Program-made: the position numbers and the translations under genes
Shown here: positions 51,471-63,885 of the stretch, in pieces
How the letters are laid out: every line of letters starts with the position of its first letter
Numbering within the stretch: position 1 is the first letter of the stretch
Assembly: GCF_002902365.1 (NCBI RefSeq)
Contig: NZ_PPQC01000036.1
Location: 1 to 64,000, forward strand
Direction: 5' to 3'
DNA from: Staphylococcus cohnii subsp. cohnii
GTDB taxonomy: Bacteria; Bacillota; Bacilli; Staphylococcales; Staphylococcaceae
Length of the DNA stretch: 64,000 nt
Notes under the pieces: model-generated
What the model saw: only the letters and a program-made list of their open reading frames with translations
Told to the model about the DNA's origin: nothing
Databases searched by the model: none

Positions 51471-51507
51471 TAAGAGACTGGAACAATTAATTTGTCCCAG
51501 TCTCTTA
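51471..51507. terminator. Hairpin beyond the cyclophilin gene
   Basis: TAAGAGACTGG-ACAA pairs with TTGT-CCAGTCTCTTA (51471-51486 and 51492-51507) with one mismatch. No T-run on either side, so terminator activity is only likely. The remainder of 51190-51600 shows no gene. Confidence 0.45.
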
Positions 51508-51605
51508 GACTTCTCTATATTTTTAATATGATCGATTAATGTTTCATTAAAATACAAAACGATAAAAGATTGTTTTACCCACTACCGTTCAAACTATGTT
51601 TCACA

Positions 51606-52202
51606 TTATTTTTCAATAATATCTATCGAATCAATCGTGATATCATGTAAAGGTTTATCTTGTGGTCCTACCTTTGTTGCAGCAATATCTTCTAACGTAG
51701 ATTCACCTTCTAATAATTGACCAAAAACAGTATGTTTTTGATCTAGCCAAGGTGTGCCACCCTTTTCACCATAAGCTTTCACAATTGGTTCCGGCCAACC
51801 ACCATCTGCGAGTTGGCTAAGCATAGATTCTGGTACCTCCTTCATTTGAACAATAAAGAATTGTGAACCGTTAGTATTTGGACCAGAATTTGCCATTGAT
51901 AATGCACCATATAAATTGAATGCTTCAAGTGAAAATTCATCTTCAAATGGACCTCCATAAATACTTTCACCACCCATACCAGTTGCAGTTGGGTCGCCTC
52001 CTTGTACCATGAAGTCATTGATGACACGATGGAAAGAAATACCATCATAGTAGCCATTTTTCGCATGTGTAACAAAGTTCTCTACTGTTTTAGGTGCGAT
52101 ATCAGGCAATAATTTGAAAGACATATCACCCTTATTCGTATGCATAACCATTTTTATTTCATTTTCGTTTACTTCTGAATTTAGCTGAGGATAGTTCGAC
52201 AT
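51606..52202 (-). CDS. Cyclophilin-type peptidyl-prolyl isomerase
   Basis: Cytoplasmic protein of 198 residues that catalyses cis-trans isomerisation before proline. The cyclophilin domain includes [19 protein letters not shown], the [28 protein letters not shown] block and [10 protein letters not shown]. No signal peptide is present. The ATG at 52202 follows TGGAGA; the frame upstream is not preceded by a site. It is divergent from the kapB-like gene. Confidence 0.93.
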   Translation of the reverse strand: MSNYPQLNSEVNENEIKMVMHTNKGDMSFKLLPDIAPKTVENFVTHAKNGYYDGISFHRVINDFMVQGGDPTATGMGGESIYGGPFEDEFSLEAFNLYGALSMANSGPNTNGSQFFIVQMKEVPESMLSQLADGGWPEPIVKAYGEKGGTPWLDQKHTVFGQLLEGESTLEDIAATKVGPQDKPLHDITIDSIDIIEK

Positions 52203-52269
52203 TTTTATTCTCCATTTCATGTTAAGATGATATATGTATTCTAACATAAAATGAGGGGTGTATTGAATT

Positions 52270-52650
52270 ATGTTATATCGTTTTGCACATAAAACTGGAA
52301 GTTATGGTGTTTCTGTTATAGAAGAGGATGACAATCAAGTACTTGTTCAAATTGAACAGGTCATTAAACATCCAAAGCAAGGTGACTTACACCATCCAAA
52401 CGAAACAAAAAACGTATTTTTTCATGAGCGCAAAGCTTTAAGTCAATTTGAAAAGCGTTATACGTCAAAATCCAAGCTTAGAACATTTAATGTAGAAGAA
52501 CTGGATTATATACAATCTTTACAAATTGCAATTACAAACTTAGAAAATAAATTAAAAGAAGAAAATACTGAACATGCTAATTGCTCGCTTGCTAATTTAG
52601 CACAATTAAAAAAAGATTATTCAATTCAATATAAACAAAATTTTGAATAA
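52270..52650 (+). CDS. Kinase-associated protein B (KapB)-like
   Basis: Soluble protein of 126 residues resembling Bacillus KapB ([52 protein letters not shown]). In Bacillus it is linked to sporulation kinases, but staphylococci do not sporulate, so a direct role there does not apply and function here is unknown. GAGGGG precedes the ATG. It is upstream of mnhA on the same strand. Confidence 0.78.
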   Translation: MLYRFAHKTGSYGVSVIEEDDNQVLVQIEQVIKHPKQGDLHHPNETKNVFFHERKALSQFEKRYTSKSKLRTFNVEELDYIQSLQIAITNLENKLKEENTEHANCSLANLAQLKKDYSIQYKQNFE

Positions 52651-52778
52651 AAATACCGTGTTTCTTCTTATTTAAAACAAACTTTAAATTAAAGCTCCAC
52701 AAGGGTTAGCGTGGTTTTTCAGAATAGTCTTATTCATGTATAATGACCTTATACTATTTTAAAAAGGAGGATAAAATA

Positions 52779-55196
52779 ATGAGTTTGATACATATAGCGG
52801 TATTATTACCGTTAATATTTGCACTCATTATTCCAATTGTATACCGCATACATAAGCGTATACATTTAGGATGGTTTGTGTTACCTATCCCCGTCGTCTT
52901 ATTTATATATTTTCTATCAATCATTTCGACAACAATGTCAGGTAAAAGCGTAGTACATAAAGCAAATTGGATGCCTCATTTTGGCATGAATTTCGATTTA
53001 TACGTTGATGGCTTAGGTTTATTATTCAGTTTACTAATAACTGGTATTGGAAGCTTGGTTGTCTTATATTCTATTAGCTATTTAAGTCGACAAGAGCAAT
53101 TAGGTCATTTTTATTGTTACCTTTTGCTTTTTATGGGTGCCATGTTAGGTGTCGTATTATCAGATAATATCATTATCTTATATCTATTTTGGGAGTTAAC
53201 TTCATTTTCAAGTTTTCTACTCATTTCATTTTGGAGAACGAAACAAGCATCTATTTATGGTGCACAAAAATCAATGCTCATAACTGTGTTGGGCGGTCTT
53301 TCCCTGCTAGGTGGTCTTATTTTACTATCCCTTGCAGGTAATTCCACTAGTATTCAAACGCTCATAAATCACGCGTCTGAAATCCAAACAAGCCCTTACT
53401 TTATATTGTCTATGATTTTTGTAATTATAGGAGCGATGACTAAATCAGCTCAGTTTCCATTTTATGTTTGGTTACCAGATGCAATGGAAGCACCAACGCC
53501 AGTTAGTGCTTACTTGCATTCAGCAACAATGGTTAAAGCCGGTCTTTATTTAGTTGCACGTATGACACCAATATTCGCGCTTTCACAAGGTTGGATTTGG
53601 ACGATTACTGCAGTGGGGTTAATCACTTTGTTTTGGGCATCATTAAATGCAACAAAGCAACAAGATTTAAAAGGCATTTTAGCCTTTTCAACTGTCTCAC
53701 AACTTGGCATGATTATGTCAATGTTAGGTATCGGAGCAGTAAGTTACCATTTCGAAGGCTCAGACAGTCAAATTTACGTTGCTGCTTTTACGGCAGCTGT
53801 GTTTCACCTTATAAATCATGCTACCTTTAAAGGTGCATTGTTTATGGTAACTGGTGCTATTGATCACAGTACGGGAACACGTGATGTCAATAAATTGGGT
53901 GGCTTAGTAACCATCATGCCAATTTCTTTTACCATCACATTAATTACATCATTAAGTATGGCAGGTATTCCTCCATTTAATGGTTTCTTATCAAAAGAGA
54001 AATTTCTTGAAAGTATGATTGAAGTTACGCACGCTAATATCTTCAGTTTAAATAGTATTGGTATACTCATACCAATCGTGGCAATTTTAGGTAGCGTATT
54101 CACTTTTGTCTATGCTGTTAGATTTATTGGTCAAATATTCTTAGGTAGCTATAAACCAAATAATTTACCAAAATCAGCGCATGAAGTTTCAAAACTAATG
54201 CTAATTTCTCCAGGTATATTAGCAATACTCGTCATTGTTTTTGGGTTCTTCCCTTCTATATTGACTGGGACAATCATTGAACCAGCAGTATACGCAATTA
54301 GTCATAATAGTAACGCAACAGCTGAGTTTCATATGTTCCATGGATTTACACCAGCCTTTTTCTCAACATTAGGCATTTACATCGCTGGAATTTTGTTAAT
54401 ACTTAGCTTTGGTTATTGGATCAGCCTATTAAAAGCACAACCTACAAAACTAACAATCAATTATTGGTATGATAAATTTGGAGCGGTGTTCCCAGGCTAT
54501 TCAAGTCAATTTACTAACACTTACGTTACTGGGTTTACACGTAATAACTTATTAATCATTTTCGCATCTTTAATTGTGATTACACTTGTGACATTATTAG
54601 TAACACCATTCAATGTTAACTTTAAAGATGTTAGTGAAATCAGACCATTTGAATTGATCATCGTAGTCTTTATCATTACAGCAGCGTCTATGATTATATT
54701 TGCACGCTCACGCCTATTCAGTATAATCATGGCAAGTGCAGTAGGTTATGCAGTAGCGATCTTCTTTATTTTCTTTGGTGCACCAGACTTAGCATTGACG
54801 CAATTTGTTGTAGAATCTATTTCTACTGCATTGTTCTTATTATGTTTCTATCATTTGCCAAATTTAAATCGACATAACGAATCAACTTCATATAAATGGT
54901 TGAACATTATTATTGCCATCGGTGCTGGTACCGTCGTAACAGTATTAGGTTTAATCACATATGGTAATAGACACTTTGGCTCAATTGGAGAATTTTATAA
55001 AGCGCATGTATATGATTTAGCACATGGTACAAACATGGTCAACGTTATTCTAGTTGATTTCCGTGGTACCGATACTTTATTCGAATCCTCTGTACTAGGA
55101 ATTGCAGGTTTAGGTGTTTACACAATGATTAAACTTCGTTATAAAAACAAACCAAATAATGAAGGAGGAACTCACATTGAAAAGACAGAAAAATAA
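52779..55196 (+). CDS. mnhA: Na+/H+ antiporter subunit MnhA
   Basis: Large membrane subunit of the multisubunit Mrp-type antiporter, 805 residues with about 20 helices. The N-terminal part is related to NADH dehydrogenase subunit 5 ([46 protein letters not shown]). A C-terminal MrpA extension has [20 protein letters not shown] and [24 protein letters not shown] lies upstream of the ATG at 52779; the frame opens earlier at 52743. This is the mnh operon with a separate mnhA and mnhB, as in S. aureus mnh1. Confidence 0.95.
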   Translation: MSLIHIAVLLPLIFALIIPIVYRIHKRIHLGWFVLPIPVVLFIYFLSIISTTMSGKSVVHKANWMPHFGMNFDLYVDGLGLLFSLLITGIGSLVVLYSISYLSRQEQLGHFYCYLLLFMGAMLGVVLSDNIIILYLFWELTSFSSFLLISFWRTKQASIYGAQKSMLITVLGGLSLLGGLILLSLAGNSTSIQTLINHASEIQTSPYFILSMIFVIIGAMTKSAQFPFYVWLPDAMEAPTPVSAYLHSATMVKAGLYLVARMTPIFALSQGWIWTITAVGLITLFWASLNATKQQDLKGILAFSTVSQLGMIMSMLGIGAVSYHFEGSDSQIYVAAFTAAVFHLINHATFKGALFMVTGAIDHSTGTRDVNKLGGLVTIMPISFTITLITSLSMAGIPPFNGFLSKEKFLESMIEVTHANIFSLNSIGILIPIVAILGSVFTFVYAVRFIGQIFLGSYKPNNLPKSAHEVSKLMLISPGILAILVIVFGFFPSILTGTIIEPAVYAISHNSNATAEFHMFHGFTPAFFSTLGIYIAGILLILSFGYWISLLKAQPTKLTINYWYDKFGAVFPGYSSQFTNTYVTGFTRNNLLIIFASLIVITLVTLLVTPFNVNFKDVSEIRPFELIIVVFIITAASMIIFARSRLFSIIMASAVGYAVAIFFIFFGAPDLALTQFVVESISTALFLLCFYHLPNLNRHNESTSYKWLNIIIAIGAGTVVTVLGLITYGNRHFGSIGEFYKAHVYDLAHGTNMVNVILVDFRGTDTLFESSVLGIAGLGVYTMIKLRYKNKPNNEGGTHIEKTEK

Positions 55197-55605
55197 TTTA
55201 ATTTTCCAATACTCAGCTATCGTGATTTTCTTCTTAATCGTTATGTTTGGTTTACACCTATTTTTAACAGGACATTATACACCTGGTGGTGGTTTCGTCG
55301 GTGGCCTACTCCTATCAAGTTCACTTGTGATTGTAGCAGTGGCTTACGATATTAAGACTATGCGTAAAATATATCCATGGGATTTCAAGAAACTCATTGG
55401 TATTGGGTTATTCTTTTGTTTAGCTACACCTATGGCGAGTTGGCTATACAATAAAAACTTCTTTACGCATACGCCATTTGAGATTCCATTAGGTATTTTA
55501 AAACCTATAGAAATGCATACTGCCACATTTTTCGATTTAGGTGTTTTATGTGCGGTTGTTGGCACAATAATGACTATAATATTAGCGATTGGAGAGAATG
55601 AGTAA
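55177..55605 (+). CDS. mnhB: Na+/H+ antiporter subunit MnhB
   Basis: Membrane subunit of 142 residues with four hydrophobic segments and the family block [18 protein letters not shown]. The start is TTG at 55177 with GGAGG ten bases upstream, giving the same length as S. aureus MnhB (142). It overlaps the mnhA 3' end by about 20 bases. Confidence 0.92.
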   Translation: MKRQKNNLIFQYSAIVIFFLIVMFGLHLFLTGHYTPGGGFVGGLLLSSSLVIVAVAYDIKTMRKIYPWDFKKLIGIGLFFCLATPMASWLYNKNFFTHTPFEIPLGILKPIEMHTATFFDLGVLCAVVGTIMTIILAIGENE

Positions 55606-55952
55606 TGGAAATAGTGATGATTTTTGTTTGTGGTATTCTCACTGCAATGAGCGTCTATCTCATTCTTTCTAAAAGTTTGATACGCATCATTATTGGGACT
55701 ACATTACAAACACATACAGCTAATTTATTCTTAATAACTATGGGTGGTCTTAAGAAAGGTGAAGTCCCTATTTATGAAAAAGGGTTCACTTCATATGTGG
55801 ATCCAATTCCACAAGCACTCATATTAACAGCTATAGTAATTTCATTTTCTGTAACAGCCTTTTTCTTAGTATTGGCTTTTAGAAGCTATAAAGAACTAGG
55901 TACAGACAACGTAGAAAGTATGAAAGGGGTGCTAGATAATGATAGAGAGTAA
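55605..55952 (+). CDS. mnhC: Na+/H+ antiporter subunit MnhC
   Basis: Membrane subunit of 115 residues with three helices, related to NuoK of complex I. Conserved blocks are [24 protein letters not shown]-like N terminus and [21 protein letters not shown]. The ATG overlaps the mnhB stop by one base (TAATGG). Confidence 0.93.
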   Translation: MEIVMIFVCGILTAMSVYLILSKSLIRIIIGTTLQTHTANLFLITMGGLKKGEVPIYEKGFTSYVDPIPQALILTAIVISFSVTAFFLVLAFRSYKELGTDNVESMKGVLDNDRE

Positions 55953-57435
55953 TCTTATTATTTCATTACTCGTCATACCAATGTTAACAATTATTGCATT
56001 AATTTTTATTGGTAAACGCCCTAAAATTAAACGCTACGTTGCATTAACAGGTACTGCAGTCACATTAATTTTTGCTTTTATAAATTTAAAAAATATTCTC
56101 AGAGATCGACCTATAAAACTCGAACTTGGTTCATGGGATGCACCATATAGTATTGTTTTTGTTACAGATATTTTTAGTATTTTACTTGTGATTACAAGTC
56201 TAATTGTAACGATGTTAATTATTTTATATTCATATCAATCTGTAGGTATCGAGCGTGAAACATATTACTATTATTTTGCTATTATGTTTATGCTCACTGG
56301 TGTTATAGGATCATTTATAACTGGTGATATTTTCAACCTTTTCGTATTCTTTGAAGTATTTTTAATGGCCTCTTATATTTTATTAGTTATTGGTGGCACA
56401 CAAGTTCAATTGAGTGAAACGATAAAATATGTACTTGTAAATGTGACATCTTCTGCTTTCTTTGTTATAGCCGTCGCAATGCTTTATTCTGTTGTAGGCA
56501 CATTGAATTTAGCAGATATTAGTGAAAAATTAAGTCAATTGTCAACACAAGATAAAGGAATTATCAGTATTATATTTATTATGTTTATCTTTGTCTTTGC
56601 TACAAAAGCTGGTGTCTTCCCAATGTATATCTGGCTACCAGGTGCTTATTATGCGCCACCTATAGCAATTATTGCCTTCTTTGGTGCGTTGTTAACAAAA
56701 GTTGGCGTTTACGCAATAGCTAGAACAGCAAGCTTATTCTTTGGTGATGCTTCTAACTTTTCACTGTACATCATTTTATTCTTAGCCTTACTTACAATTA
56801 TTTTTGGTTGTGTAGGTGCTGTTAGCTACTTTGATACTAAAAAAATCATAATTTATAATATTATGATTGCTGTTGGTGTCATTTTAGTCGGCGTAGCAAT
56901 GATGAATCAGGCTGGTATGATGGGAGCGATTTATTATACATTACATGACATGTTGATTAAAGCAGCCCTATTTTTCTTAATTGGTGTCATGTATAAAATC
57001 ACCAAAACACACGATTTACGTAAGTATGGTGGTTTAATCAAACATTACCCTGTATTAGGCTGGTCTTTCTTTATCGCTGCTTTGAGTTTAGCCGGTATAC
57101 CACCGTTAAGCGGCTTTTATGGTAAATATTACATTGTTCAAGCTACTTTCGAAAAAGGATTTTATTTAAGTGGAATTATCGTTTTATTATCTAGTTTAGT
57201 TGTACTTTACTCAGTTATTCGTATTTTCTTAAAAGGTTTCTTCGGAAAATCTGAAGGTTATGAAGTCAACCCTAAACTGCAATACAAAGGTATTTTAACA
57301 GTTGCTATTATTGCAGTTGCTATATCAGTGATATTTGGCCTATCCGCTGACTTTTTACAACCAATCATAAAAGATGCTGCCGAAACATTCTATAATCCTA
57401 GTGTTTATATAGACAGCGTATTGGGGGGCAAATAA
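55939..57435 (+). CDS. mnhD: Na+/H+ antiporter subunit MnhD
   Basis: Membrane subunit of 498 residues with about 14 helices, related to NuoN/NuoM proton channels. Key features are [38 protein letters not shown] and [19 protein letters not shown]. The charged residues in these helices are those of the proton-pumping family. It overlaps mnhC by 14 bases. Confidence 0.94.
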   Translation: MIESNLIISLLVIPMLTIIALIFIGKRPKIKRYVALTGTAVTLIFAFINLKNILRDRPIKLELGSWDAPYSIVFVTDIFSILLVITSLIVTMLIILYSYQSVGIERETYYYYFAIMFMLTGVIGSFITGDIFNLFVFFEVFLMASYILLVIGGTQVQLSETIKYVLVNVTSSAFFVIAVAMLYSVVGTLNLADISEKLSQLSTQDKGIISIIFIMFIFVFATKAGVFPMYIWLPGAYYAPPIAIIAFFGALLTKVGVYAIARTASLFFGDASNFSLYIILFLALLTIIFGCVGAVSYFDTKKIIIYNIMIAVGVILVGVAMMNQAGMMGAIYYTLHDMLIKAALFFLIGVMYKITKTHDLRKYGGLIKHYPVLGWSFFIAALSLAGIPPLSGFYGKYYIVQATFEKGFYLSGIIVLLSSLVVLYSVIRIFLKGFFGKSEGYEVNPKLQYKGILTVAIIAVAISVIFGLSADFLQPIIKDAAETFYNPSVYIDSVLGGK

Positions 57436-57436
57436 T

Positions 57437-58543
<1,107 letters not shown>

Positions 58544-58555
58544 AGTCATTAACTT

Positions 58556-58587
58556 ACGCATTCCAATTATCTGGGATGCGTTTTTTA
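58556..58587 (+). terminator. mnh operon terminator
   Basis: ACGCATTCC (58556-58564) pairs with GGGATGCGT (58573-58581) and is followed by TTTTTTATTT. Confidence 0.85.
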
Positions 58588-58670
58588 TTTTATAAAATTA
58601 ATGATTGCTAAATTCGATGTGTGATGATATATTAAATCGTAATTATTACGTTTTAAAAGGAGCTGAAAAT

Positions 58671-59816
58671 ATGTCTACTTGGACCATAATCGGTGGCGGT
58701 ATCCAAGCAGTTACAATTGCGATAAAATTAAAATCCATAGGTATCAAAGACCACGAACTAACAATTATTGATCCACATCATAGTTTATGCGAGCAATTCG
58801 AGGATTATACTCAGCGCATTCAAATGCCTTATTTACGTTCGCCGTGTGTCCACCATATACACCCTAATCCCTTTCATTTAAATCAATTTGCTAAATGTTA
58901 TCAGTATATTAATGCCAGTTATGGACCGTATAAAAGACCAAATCGAGCGTTATTTATAGACCATATTCACCATCTATTACATAAATTTAATTTGAACAAG
59001 AACCATATTGTCGGTTTTGCTAATAAAATCAGTTTCAACCAAAAACAATGGCATGTACAATTATCACAACACAATTGGATTACATCAGATTACTTGGTGA
59101 TTGCAACAGGTTGTAATCACGTACCCTATATTCCACATAACTTTAATCATACGCCAGATGTATATCATATTTTTGATTCACAATTAAATTTACATAAACA
59201 AACTTCTCATGTCGTTGGAAGTGGGATTTCTGCAGCACATGTCACTTTAAAATTACTACAACATCAACCGCAATCAGTCATTCATCTTTGGACAAATAAA
59301 ATAATTGACGTACATGACTTCGACGCAGATCCAGGTTGGTTAGGTCCCAAAAAAATGTCAAACTTTAGTGCATTAACTGACTCTAAAACCAAACTGAAAA
59401 TCATTCAAAAAGAGCGCCATAAAGGTTCTATGCCTAAAGAATTAGCATTGAGGCTCAAAAAACACATGAAGCAAGGCAAATTAATAATGCATATCAATGA
59501 ATTAAAAGATATACATCATCATCATATTTGTACAGAACAATATTGTATGTTCTATGATAGCGTAGTATTAGCCACAGGTTTCGAAGATACACTAATGCAA
59601 CAACCAATTATCAAGCAGCTCGTTAAAAATTTTAATGCACCTGTGTCAGATGCGGGACTGCCTTCTATTTCATCTCATTTAGAATGGTTACCGAATTTAT
59701 TCGTCACAGGTGGTCTAGCAGATTTAGAACTCGGTCCCTTTGCTCGCAACATCATGGGTGGCCGTGAAGCAGCAGCAAAAATTGCAACTGCTGTTTTATC
59801 AAAAAAAACGTATTGA
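58671..59816 (+). CDS. FAD/NAD(P)-binding oxidoreductase-like protein
   Basis: Protein of 381 residues with an N-terminal dinucleotide fold (TWTIIGGGIQAVTIAIKLK). A second nucleotide site is HVVGSGISAAHVTLKLL near residue 180, and the FAD-type end is FVTGGLADLELGPFARNIMGG. It resembles the group of FAD-binding proteins annotated near lysine/ornithine N-monooxygenases, with unusually many His residues throughout. AAAAGGAGC precedes the ATG at 58671; an earlier start has no site. The operon terminator before it suggests separate transcription from mnh. The reaction is unknown. Confidence 0.8.
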   Translation: MSTWTIIGGGIQAVTIAIKLKSIGIKDHELTIIDPHHSLCEQFEDYTQRIQMPYLRSPCVHHIHPNPFHLNQFAKCYQYINASYGPYKRPNRALFIDHIHHLLHKFNLNKNHIVGFANKISFNQKQWHVQLSQHNWITSDYLVIATGCNHVPYIPHNFNHTPDVYHIFDSQLNLHKQTSHVVGSGISAAHVTLKLLQHQPQSVIHLWTNKIIDVHDFDADPGWLGPKKMSNFSALTDSKTKLKIIQKERHKGSMPKELALRLKKHMKQGKLIMHINELKDIHHHHICTEQYCMFYDSVVLATGFEDTLMQQPIIKQLVKNFNAPVSDAGLPSISSHLEWLPNLFVTGGLADLELGPFARNIMGGREAAAKIATAVLSKKTY

Positions 59817-60212
59817 ACATAAGATATATTTAACAACAAATAATCATATTCAAAAGAATCTGGGACATAAAGTTCTTGGACAAGTGAAAAAGCCAATTTC
59901 AATTGAAATAATAATTAACTCATTGAGTTGCTAATTTGCTCATATTAAATACCATTAATACCAAGAAATAAAGATACTAATAAGACATCTACTTTAAGAT
60001 TTACTTTAAAACGATTCATTGTTTTATAAAAAGGTGTTTGATTTTGTAAGAGCTACATAATTCAGATACGATTATTAAACATTTCTTCTATTTTACGACC
60101 AGTGTATACAGATTGGTGTATACATGTAGAATAATTATTAACATCATTTTGGTTAATATAAGACCTTATTTTTAAAGTATTTTAATGTGAAATGACATAT
60201 GAATACGTTGTA

Positions 60213-60294
60213 TTTTGGCGTGTCGCTTGAGGAAACAAGACAAGCTGAAGCTGTCCCCTAAGAAAGCGAGCCCACCATACGAAATATTGAATAA
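60213..60294 (+). repeat. Dispersed intergenic repeat, copy B
   Basis: TTTTGGCGTGTCGCTTGAGG ... GAAGCTGTCCCCTAAGAAAG ... ATATTGAATAA corresponds to the complement of 42661-42756. It is shorter by about 14 bases and followed by the matching hairpin at 60301-60336. The copies are inverted and about 17.5 kb apart. The rest of 59817-60447 holds no gene; 59870-59910 contains AAGCCAATTTCAATTGAAAT, a degraded relative of the hairpin group. Confidence 0.75.
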
Positions 60295-60300
60295 CAAAGA

Positions 60301-60345
60301 AGCACACAGATGCATTAATTAAATCATCTGCGTGCTATTTTTCTT
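60301..60345 (+). terminator. Hairpin of repeat copy B
   Basis: AGCACACAGATG (60301-60312) pairs with CATCTGCGTGCT (60325-60336) with one mismatch and is followed by ATTTTTCTT. It corresponds to the argGH terminator hairpin of copy A. It could end either upstream plus-strand transcription or, less well, the thioesterase transcript. Confidence 0.6.
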
Positions 60346-60447
60346 AGTTTTTGTACCAAGCTCATATATAGTTTACATTTAATAATAATTAGCTTGAATA
60401 CACGCTAATCATTAAGATTAATATCACCAATCTAATACTTTAATTTC

Positions 60448-60828
60448 TCATTGCCGTTTACGTGGTTTAATAGCAACGGTCCCTCTCATTACACAAATCA
60501 ATCTATCATTTTGGTCTCTGATATCTATGTTCCAAACTTGCGTTGTACTACCTTCATGAATGATTGTAGCAGTCGCAAATATTGTTCCTTCAGTCGTTGA
60601 ACCTATATGATTTGCATTCATTTCTAGACCTAAAGGAATAAAATGCTCTGTATCAATGATGTCAGCAGCTCCCATTGAGCATGCTGTTTCTCCAAGCGCT
60701 AAGCTCGCTCCACCATGTAAAAAGCCAAATGGTTGTTTCACTTCATCTGTGACTGGCATAGACATAACCATAAGTCCATGTTCTTGTCGCTCTACCTTTA
60801 TCTTTAAAGCATCAAGCATATTCGCCAT
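60448..60828 (-). CDS. PaaI-type hotdog-fold thioesterase
   Basis: Cytoplasmic protein of 126 residues with the hotdog thioesterase signature PFGFLHGGASLALGETACSMGA (key Gly-Gly and Glu/Asp) and LGLEMNANHIGSTTEGTIFATA. It hydrolyses acyl-CoA thioesters, commonly aromatic or medium-chain. The start MANMLDALK at 60828 follows AGAGGTG by six bases; an upstream in-frame GTG lies inside that site and is rejected. It is 30 bases downstream of the antiporter-like gene on the same strand, likely one operon. Confidence 0.87.
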   Translation of the reverse strand: MANMLDALKIKVERQEHGLMVMSMPVTDEVKQPFGFLHGGASLALGETACSMGAADIIDTEHFIPLGLEMNANHIGSTTEGTIFATATIIHEGSTTQVWNIDIRDQNDRLICVMRGTVAIKPRKRQ

Positions 60829-60858
60829 TGAAGACACCTCTTTTTCTAATTCTTAGCT

Positions 60859-62175
60859 CTATAATATCATAGCCGCAATAGTGCCAAAAATGATTAATGG
60901 AATATTATAAAAAACAAAGTTTGGAATACATGTATCACGAATGTGATCATGTTGACCATCAACATCTAAACCTGCTGTAGGACCTAATGTTGAATCGCTC
61001 GCAGGCGATCCCGAATCTCCTAATGCACTCGCCGTTCCTATCAAAGCAATTAATGCCATGGTACTTAGTCCCAAAGATTCACCTAATGGCACAAACAACG
61101 TTGCAATAATAGGGATTGTAGCAAATGATGAGCCAATTCCTAAAGTCACGACCAAACCAATAATGTACATTACAATAATACTAACTAATTTATTCTCTCC
61201 AATAACACCACTAAGTCCACTTACTAAATTACCTATATCGCCTGTTTCATTCATTACACCTGCAAAACCATTTGCTGATAAAATCACAACACCTATAAAT
61301 GACATGATTTTAATACCATCGACAAATTTTTGATCTAACTCAGTCCACTTATAAGCACGTGAAATGAAGAAAACAAGTACACCAGCTAAAGCCCCAAATA
61401 TCATAGAATCAGTGAACATCTGTACTAAAAAAGTAGCAATAATAGAAATAATCGTTACTACGAGAACATAAGGTCTAATTTCAATTTCACTCATATCTTT
61501 AATGTCTTTATGTTCAGAGTATTTTCTTGGTTTTCTATAATAATAAATACCTGCGATTAAGCCAACAATATAGCCTAATGATGGAATCAGCATTGCTTTC
61601 CATATCATACCCATTTCAATTGGATGATCTGCTTTAGAGAATCCACTTTGAATGATTTGGTGGAAAATCTGACCGAAACCATAGGGTAATAAAACATATG
61701 GCCAACATAAACCAAAGCCAATAATTATTGCAATTTGTCTTCTATCTATATTAAGTTCATTAAACAAACTTATTAATGGAGGTATTACAATTGGGATAAA
61801 TGCAATATGTACAGGTATTAAGTTTTGACTCATTACACTCATAATTAATAGTGCACCGATAATAATAACTTTAACTTTAATACGTGACATTTTACTGTTT
61901 TCTGCATGAATCGCATTGATAATCTTATTTACTAAATAGTCTGTAATACCGCTATAAGAAATCAACGCAGCAAATCCACCTAATAAAGCATAACTTAATG
62001 CTACTTCAGCGCCATCAACAATATTTTTACCAAATACAGATACAATGTCTGTGACGCTCATACCTGCGATTAAGCCACCAACTAGTGCACTGATAAATAA
62101 GCTTATAACAACATTTAATCTACATAAACAGAGTACAATCATCAGTACCACTGCTATAACAACTGCATTTATCAC
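60859..62175 (-). CDS. Na+/H+ antiporter-family permease (YuiF-like)
   Basis: Membrane protein of 438 residues with about 11-12 helices. It matches the Na+/H+ antiporter family (YuiF/NhaC-like, ion-transporter superfamily): the loop LALIGTASALGDSGSPASDSTLGPTAGL near residues 380-405 and SQNLIPVHIAFIPIVIPP near 115-130 are typical. The start is GTG at 62175, ten bases after AAAGGAG. Sequence cannot tell sodium from an organic substrate. Near pepA, as yuiF and yuiE are in Bacillus. Confidence 0.85.
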   Translation of the reverse strand: MINAVVIAVVLMIVLCLCRLNVVISLFISALVGGLIAGMSVTDIVSVFGKNIVDGAEVALSYALLGGFAALISYSGITDYLVNKIINAIHAENSKMSRIKVKVIIIGALLIMSVMSQNLIPVHIAFIPIVIPPLISLFNELNIDRRQIAIIIGFGLCWPYVLLPYGFGQIFHQIIQSGFSKADHPIEMGMIWKAMLIPSLGYIVGLIAGIYYYRKPRKYSEHKDIKDMSEIEIRPYVLVVTIISIIATFLVQMFTDSMIFGALAGVLVFFISRAYKWTELDQKFVDGIKIMSFIGVVILSANGFAGVMNETGDIGNLVSGLSGVIGENKLVSIIVMYIIGLVVTLGIGSSFATIPIIATLFVPLGESLGLSTMALIALIGTASALGDSGSPASDSTLGPTAGLDVDGQHDHIRDTCIPNFVFYNIPLIIFGTIAAMIL

Positions 62176-62337
62176 AAAAGCACAACTCCTTTATTACGTT
62201 ATCGAACTAAAGTATCACGAGATTTATAATAACAATTGCTTATCAAATTGTCAATCCTATCTTTAGATATATTTATTCAAAACTTTATATTAAAATGAGA
62301 CATGCTTCATAAACTTGCCGACCTTTTTATATAAGTT

Positions 62338-62378
62338 AAAAAAGCTTCAAGTTAATCTACTAAAAATTAACTTGAAGC
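62338..62378 (-). terminator. pepA terminator
   Basis: GCTTCAAGTTAAT (62344-62356) pairs perfectly with ATTAACTTGAAGC (62366-62378), with an A-run (62338-62343) for U's on the minus strand. Confidence 0.8.
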
Positions 62379-62409
62379 ATATGTTTTCTTAACTTCAATG
62401 TTGTTTATT

Positions 62410-63885
62410 TTATTGATTACGTAACCATTGTACGATTGTTGATATTAGATAACCTGTAGGTCCAGCAGGTCCCTTATAACTTGGTTTATTCGTAGTAGCA
62501 GGCCCTGCTATATCAAAATGTAAATGTGGTGTATTACCTGCAAAATGATTGATAAATGTTGCTGCAAACAATGCTTTGCCTTGACCATTGGTATGGTTGA
62601 CTAAATCAGCTACCTCACTTTTTCTTATCAGTGCTTGTTCTGTAGCAGTAATTGGTAATTCAAAGACTTTTTCATCCATAATTTCTGCTTGACCTAGAAT
62701 AGATTTTAACGTGTCTTCAGCATTTTGATTAAAAACGGCAGCTTTATCTTCACCTAACGCAGCTACAGCAGCACCAGTTAAAGTTGCAAAATCTAATATT
62801 ATATTTGGCTGAAATTGATTAGCATAAAATACAGCGTCCCCTAAAACAAGACGTCCTTCTGCATCTGTATTTAATACCTCTACAGACTCCCCACTAAGGG
62901 CTGTGTAAACATCATCTGGTTTCATCGCCTCTTCATTCACCATATTTTCAGCAGCAGCAATAATACCAACAATATTTAAAGGTAGTGCTAATTGACGGGC
63001 AGCTTCGATCATTCCTATTACATTTGCAGAGCCACACATATCAAATTTCATAGTCTGCATACCTGTTTTAGATTTAATTGAATAACCACCGGAATCATAA
63101 GTAATGCCTTTGCCTACAAGTGCAATAGGATTTTCTCCTGGTTTGCCACCATTATAAGTCAATGTAATTACACGTGGTCCATTTTTAGAACCTTTACCAA
63201 CTGCATGAATTAACCCAAACCCTTCTTTTTGTAAAGTCTCATCATCTTTGATATCAACAAATACATTAGTGTCATTAAATTGGTTTTCTATCAGTTCTGC
63301 ATAATAAGCTGGTGTTAATATATTAGGTGGTATATTACCATAATCACGCGCTAAATTAACAGCAGTTGCAATTGCTTCACCATTTTCAATAGATTTTGCA
63401 ATATCATCTTCTTCTGTATGTATCTCTAATGTTAATTGATAAGGTGCTGATTTATTGGTTTTATAACCATCAAAATGATAAATTGATTGTTCACTTTGCT
63501 GACCAAGAATTTCAGCGATTATTTCTTTTTCTACTTTTTGAGATTTAAATGAATTAAATAACAGTGAAGCTTCAGTGATTCTACTGCTATTTAAAGCTTG
63601 GAATAAATTACCGAATATTTTTAAATAATCATTGTATCCTAATTCCTTAGTATTTCCTAATCCTACAGTAATCAACTTATGCGCCTTCTCTTCTACTTTA
63701 AAAAATGTAGTCGATATCGTTCCAACATTAGTGCTAAAGACTTGATGTTCCTTTAAAGGTGATAATAAGTCTTTTAAATCTTCTTCACCTATTTTTATGG
63801 CCTCTAATTGATTTAAGTGTTCAGGTACACCGACAATGATTGTTTCTTGTTCAACCTTAGCAGTGTTATTTATAATTGCTTTCAT
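62410..63885 (-). CDS. pepA: Leucyl aminopeptidase (M17 family)
   Basis: Cytosolic aminopeptidase of 491 residues that removes N-terminal amino acids, finishing peptide breakdown. The N-terminal regulatory domain is followed by the catalytic M17 domain. This has the metal and lysine ligands in [15 protein letters not shown] and [13 protein letters not shown], and the signature [15 protein letters not shown]. The first ATG (63885) follows GAGGGATGA; the frame opens at a TTG one codon earlier. It ends in its own terminator before the antiporter-like gene. From 63889 to the window end only upstream sequence is seen. Confidence 0.94.
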   Translation of the reverse strand: MKAIINNTAKVEQETIIVGVPEHLNQLEAIKIGEEDLKDLLSPLKEHQVFSTNVGTISTTFFKVEEKAHKLITVGLGNTKELGYNDYLKIFGNLFQALNSSRITEASLLFNSFKSQKVEKEIIAEILGQQSEQSIYHFDGYKTNKSAPYQLTLEIHTEEDDIAKSIENGEAIATAVNLARDYGNIPPNILTPAYYAELIENQFNDTNVFVDIKDDETLQKEGFGLIHAVGKGSKNGPRVITLTYNGGKPGENPIALVGKGITYDSGGYSIKSKTGMQTMKFDMCGSANVIGMIEAARQLALPLNIVGIIAAAENMVNEEAMKPDDVYTALSGESVEVLNTDAEGRLVLGDAVFYANQFQPNIILDFATLTGAAVAALGEDKAAVFNQNAEDTLKSILGQAEIMDEKVFELPITATEQALIRKSEVADLVNHTNGQGKALFAATFINHFAGNTPHLHFDIAGPATTNKPSYKGPAGPTGYLISTIVQWLRNQ

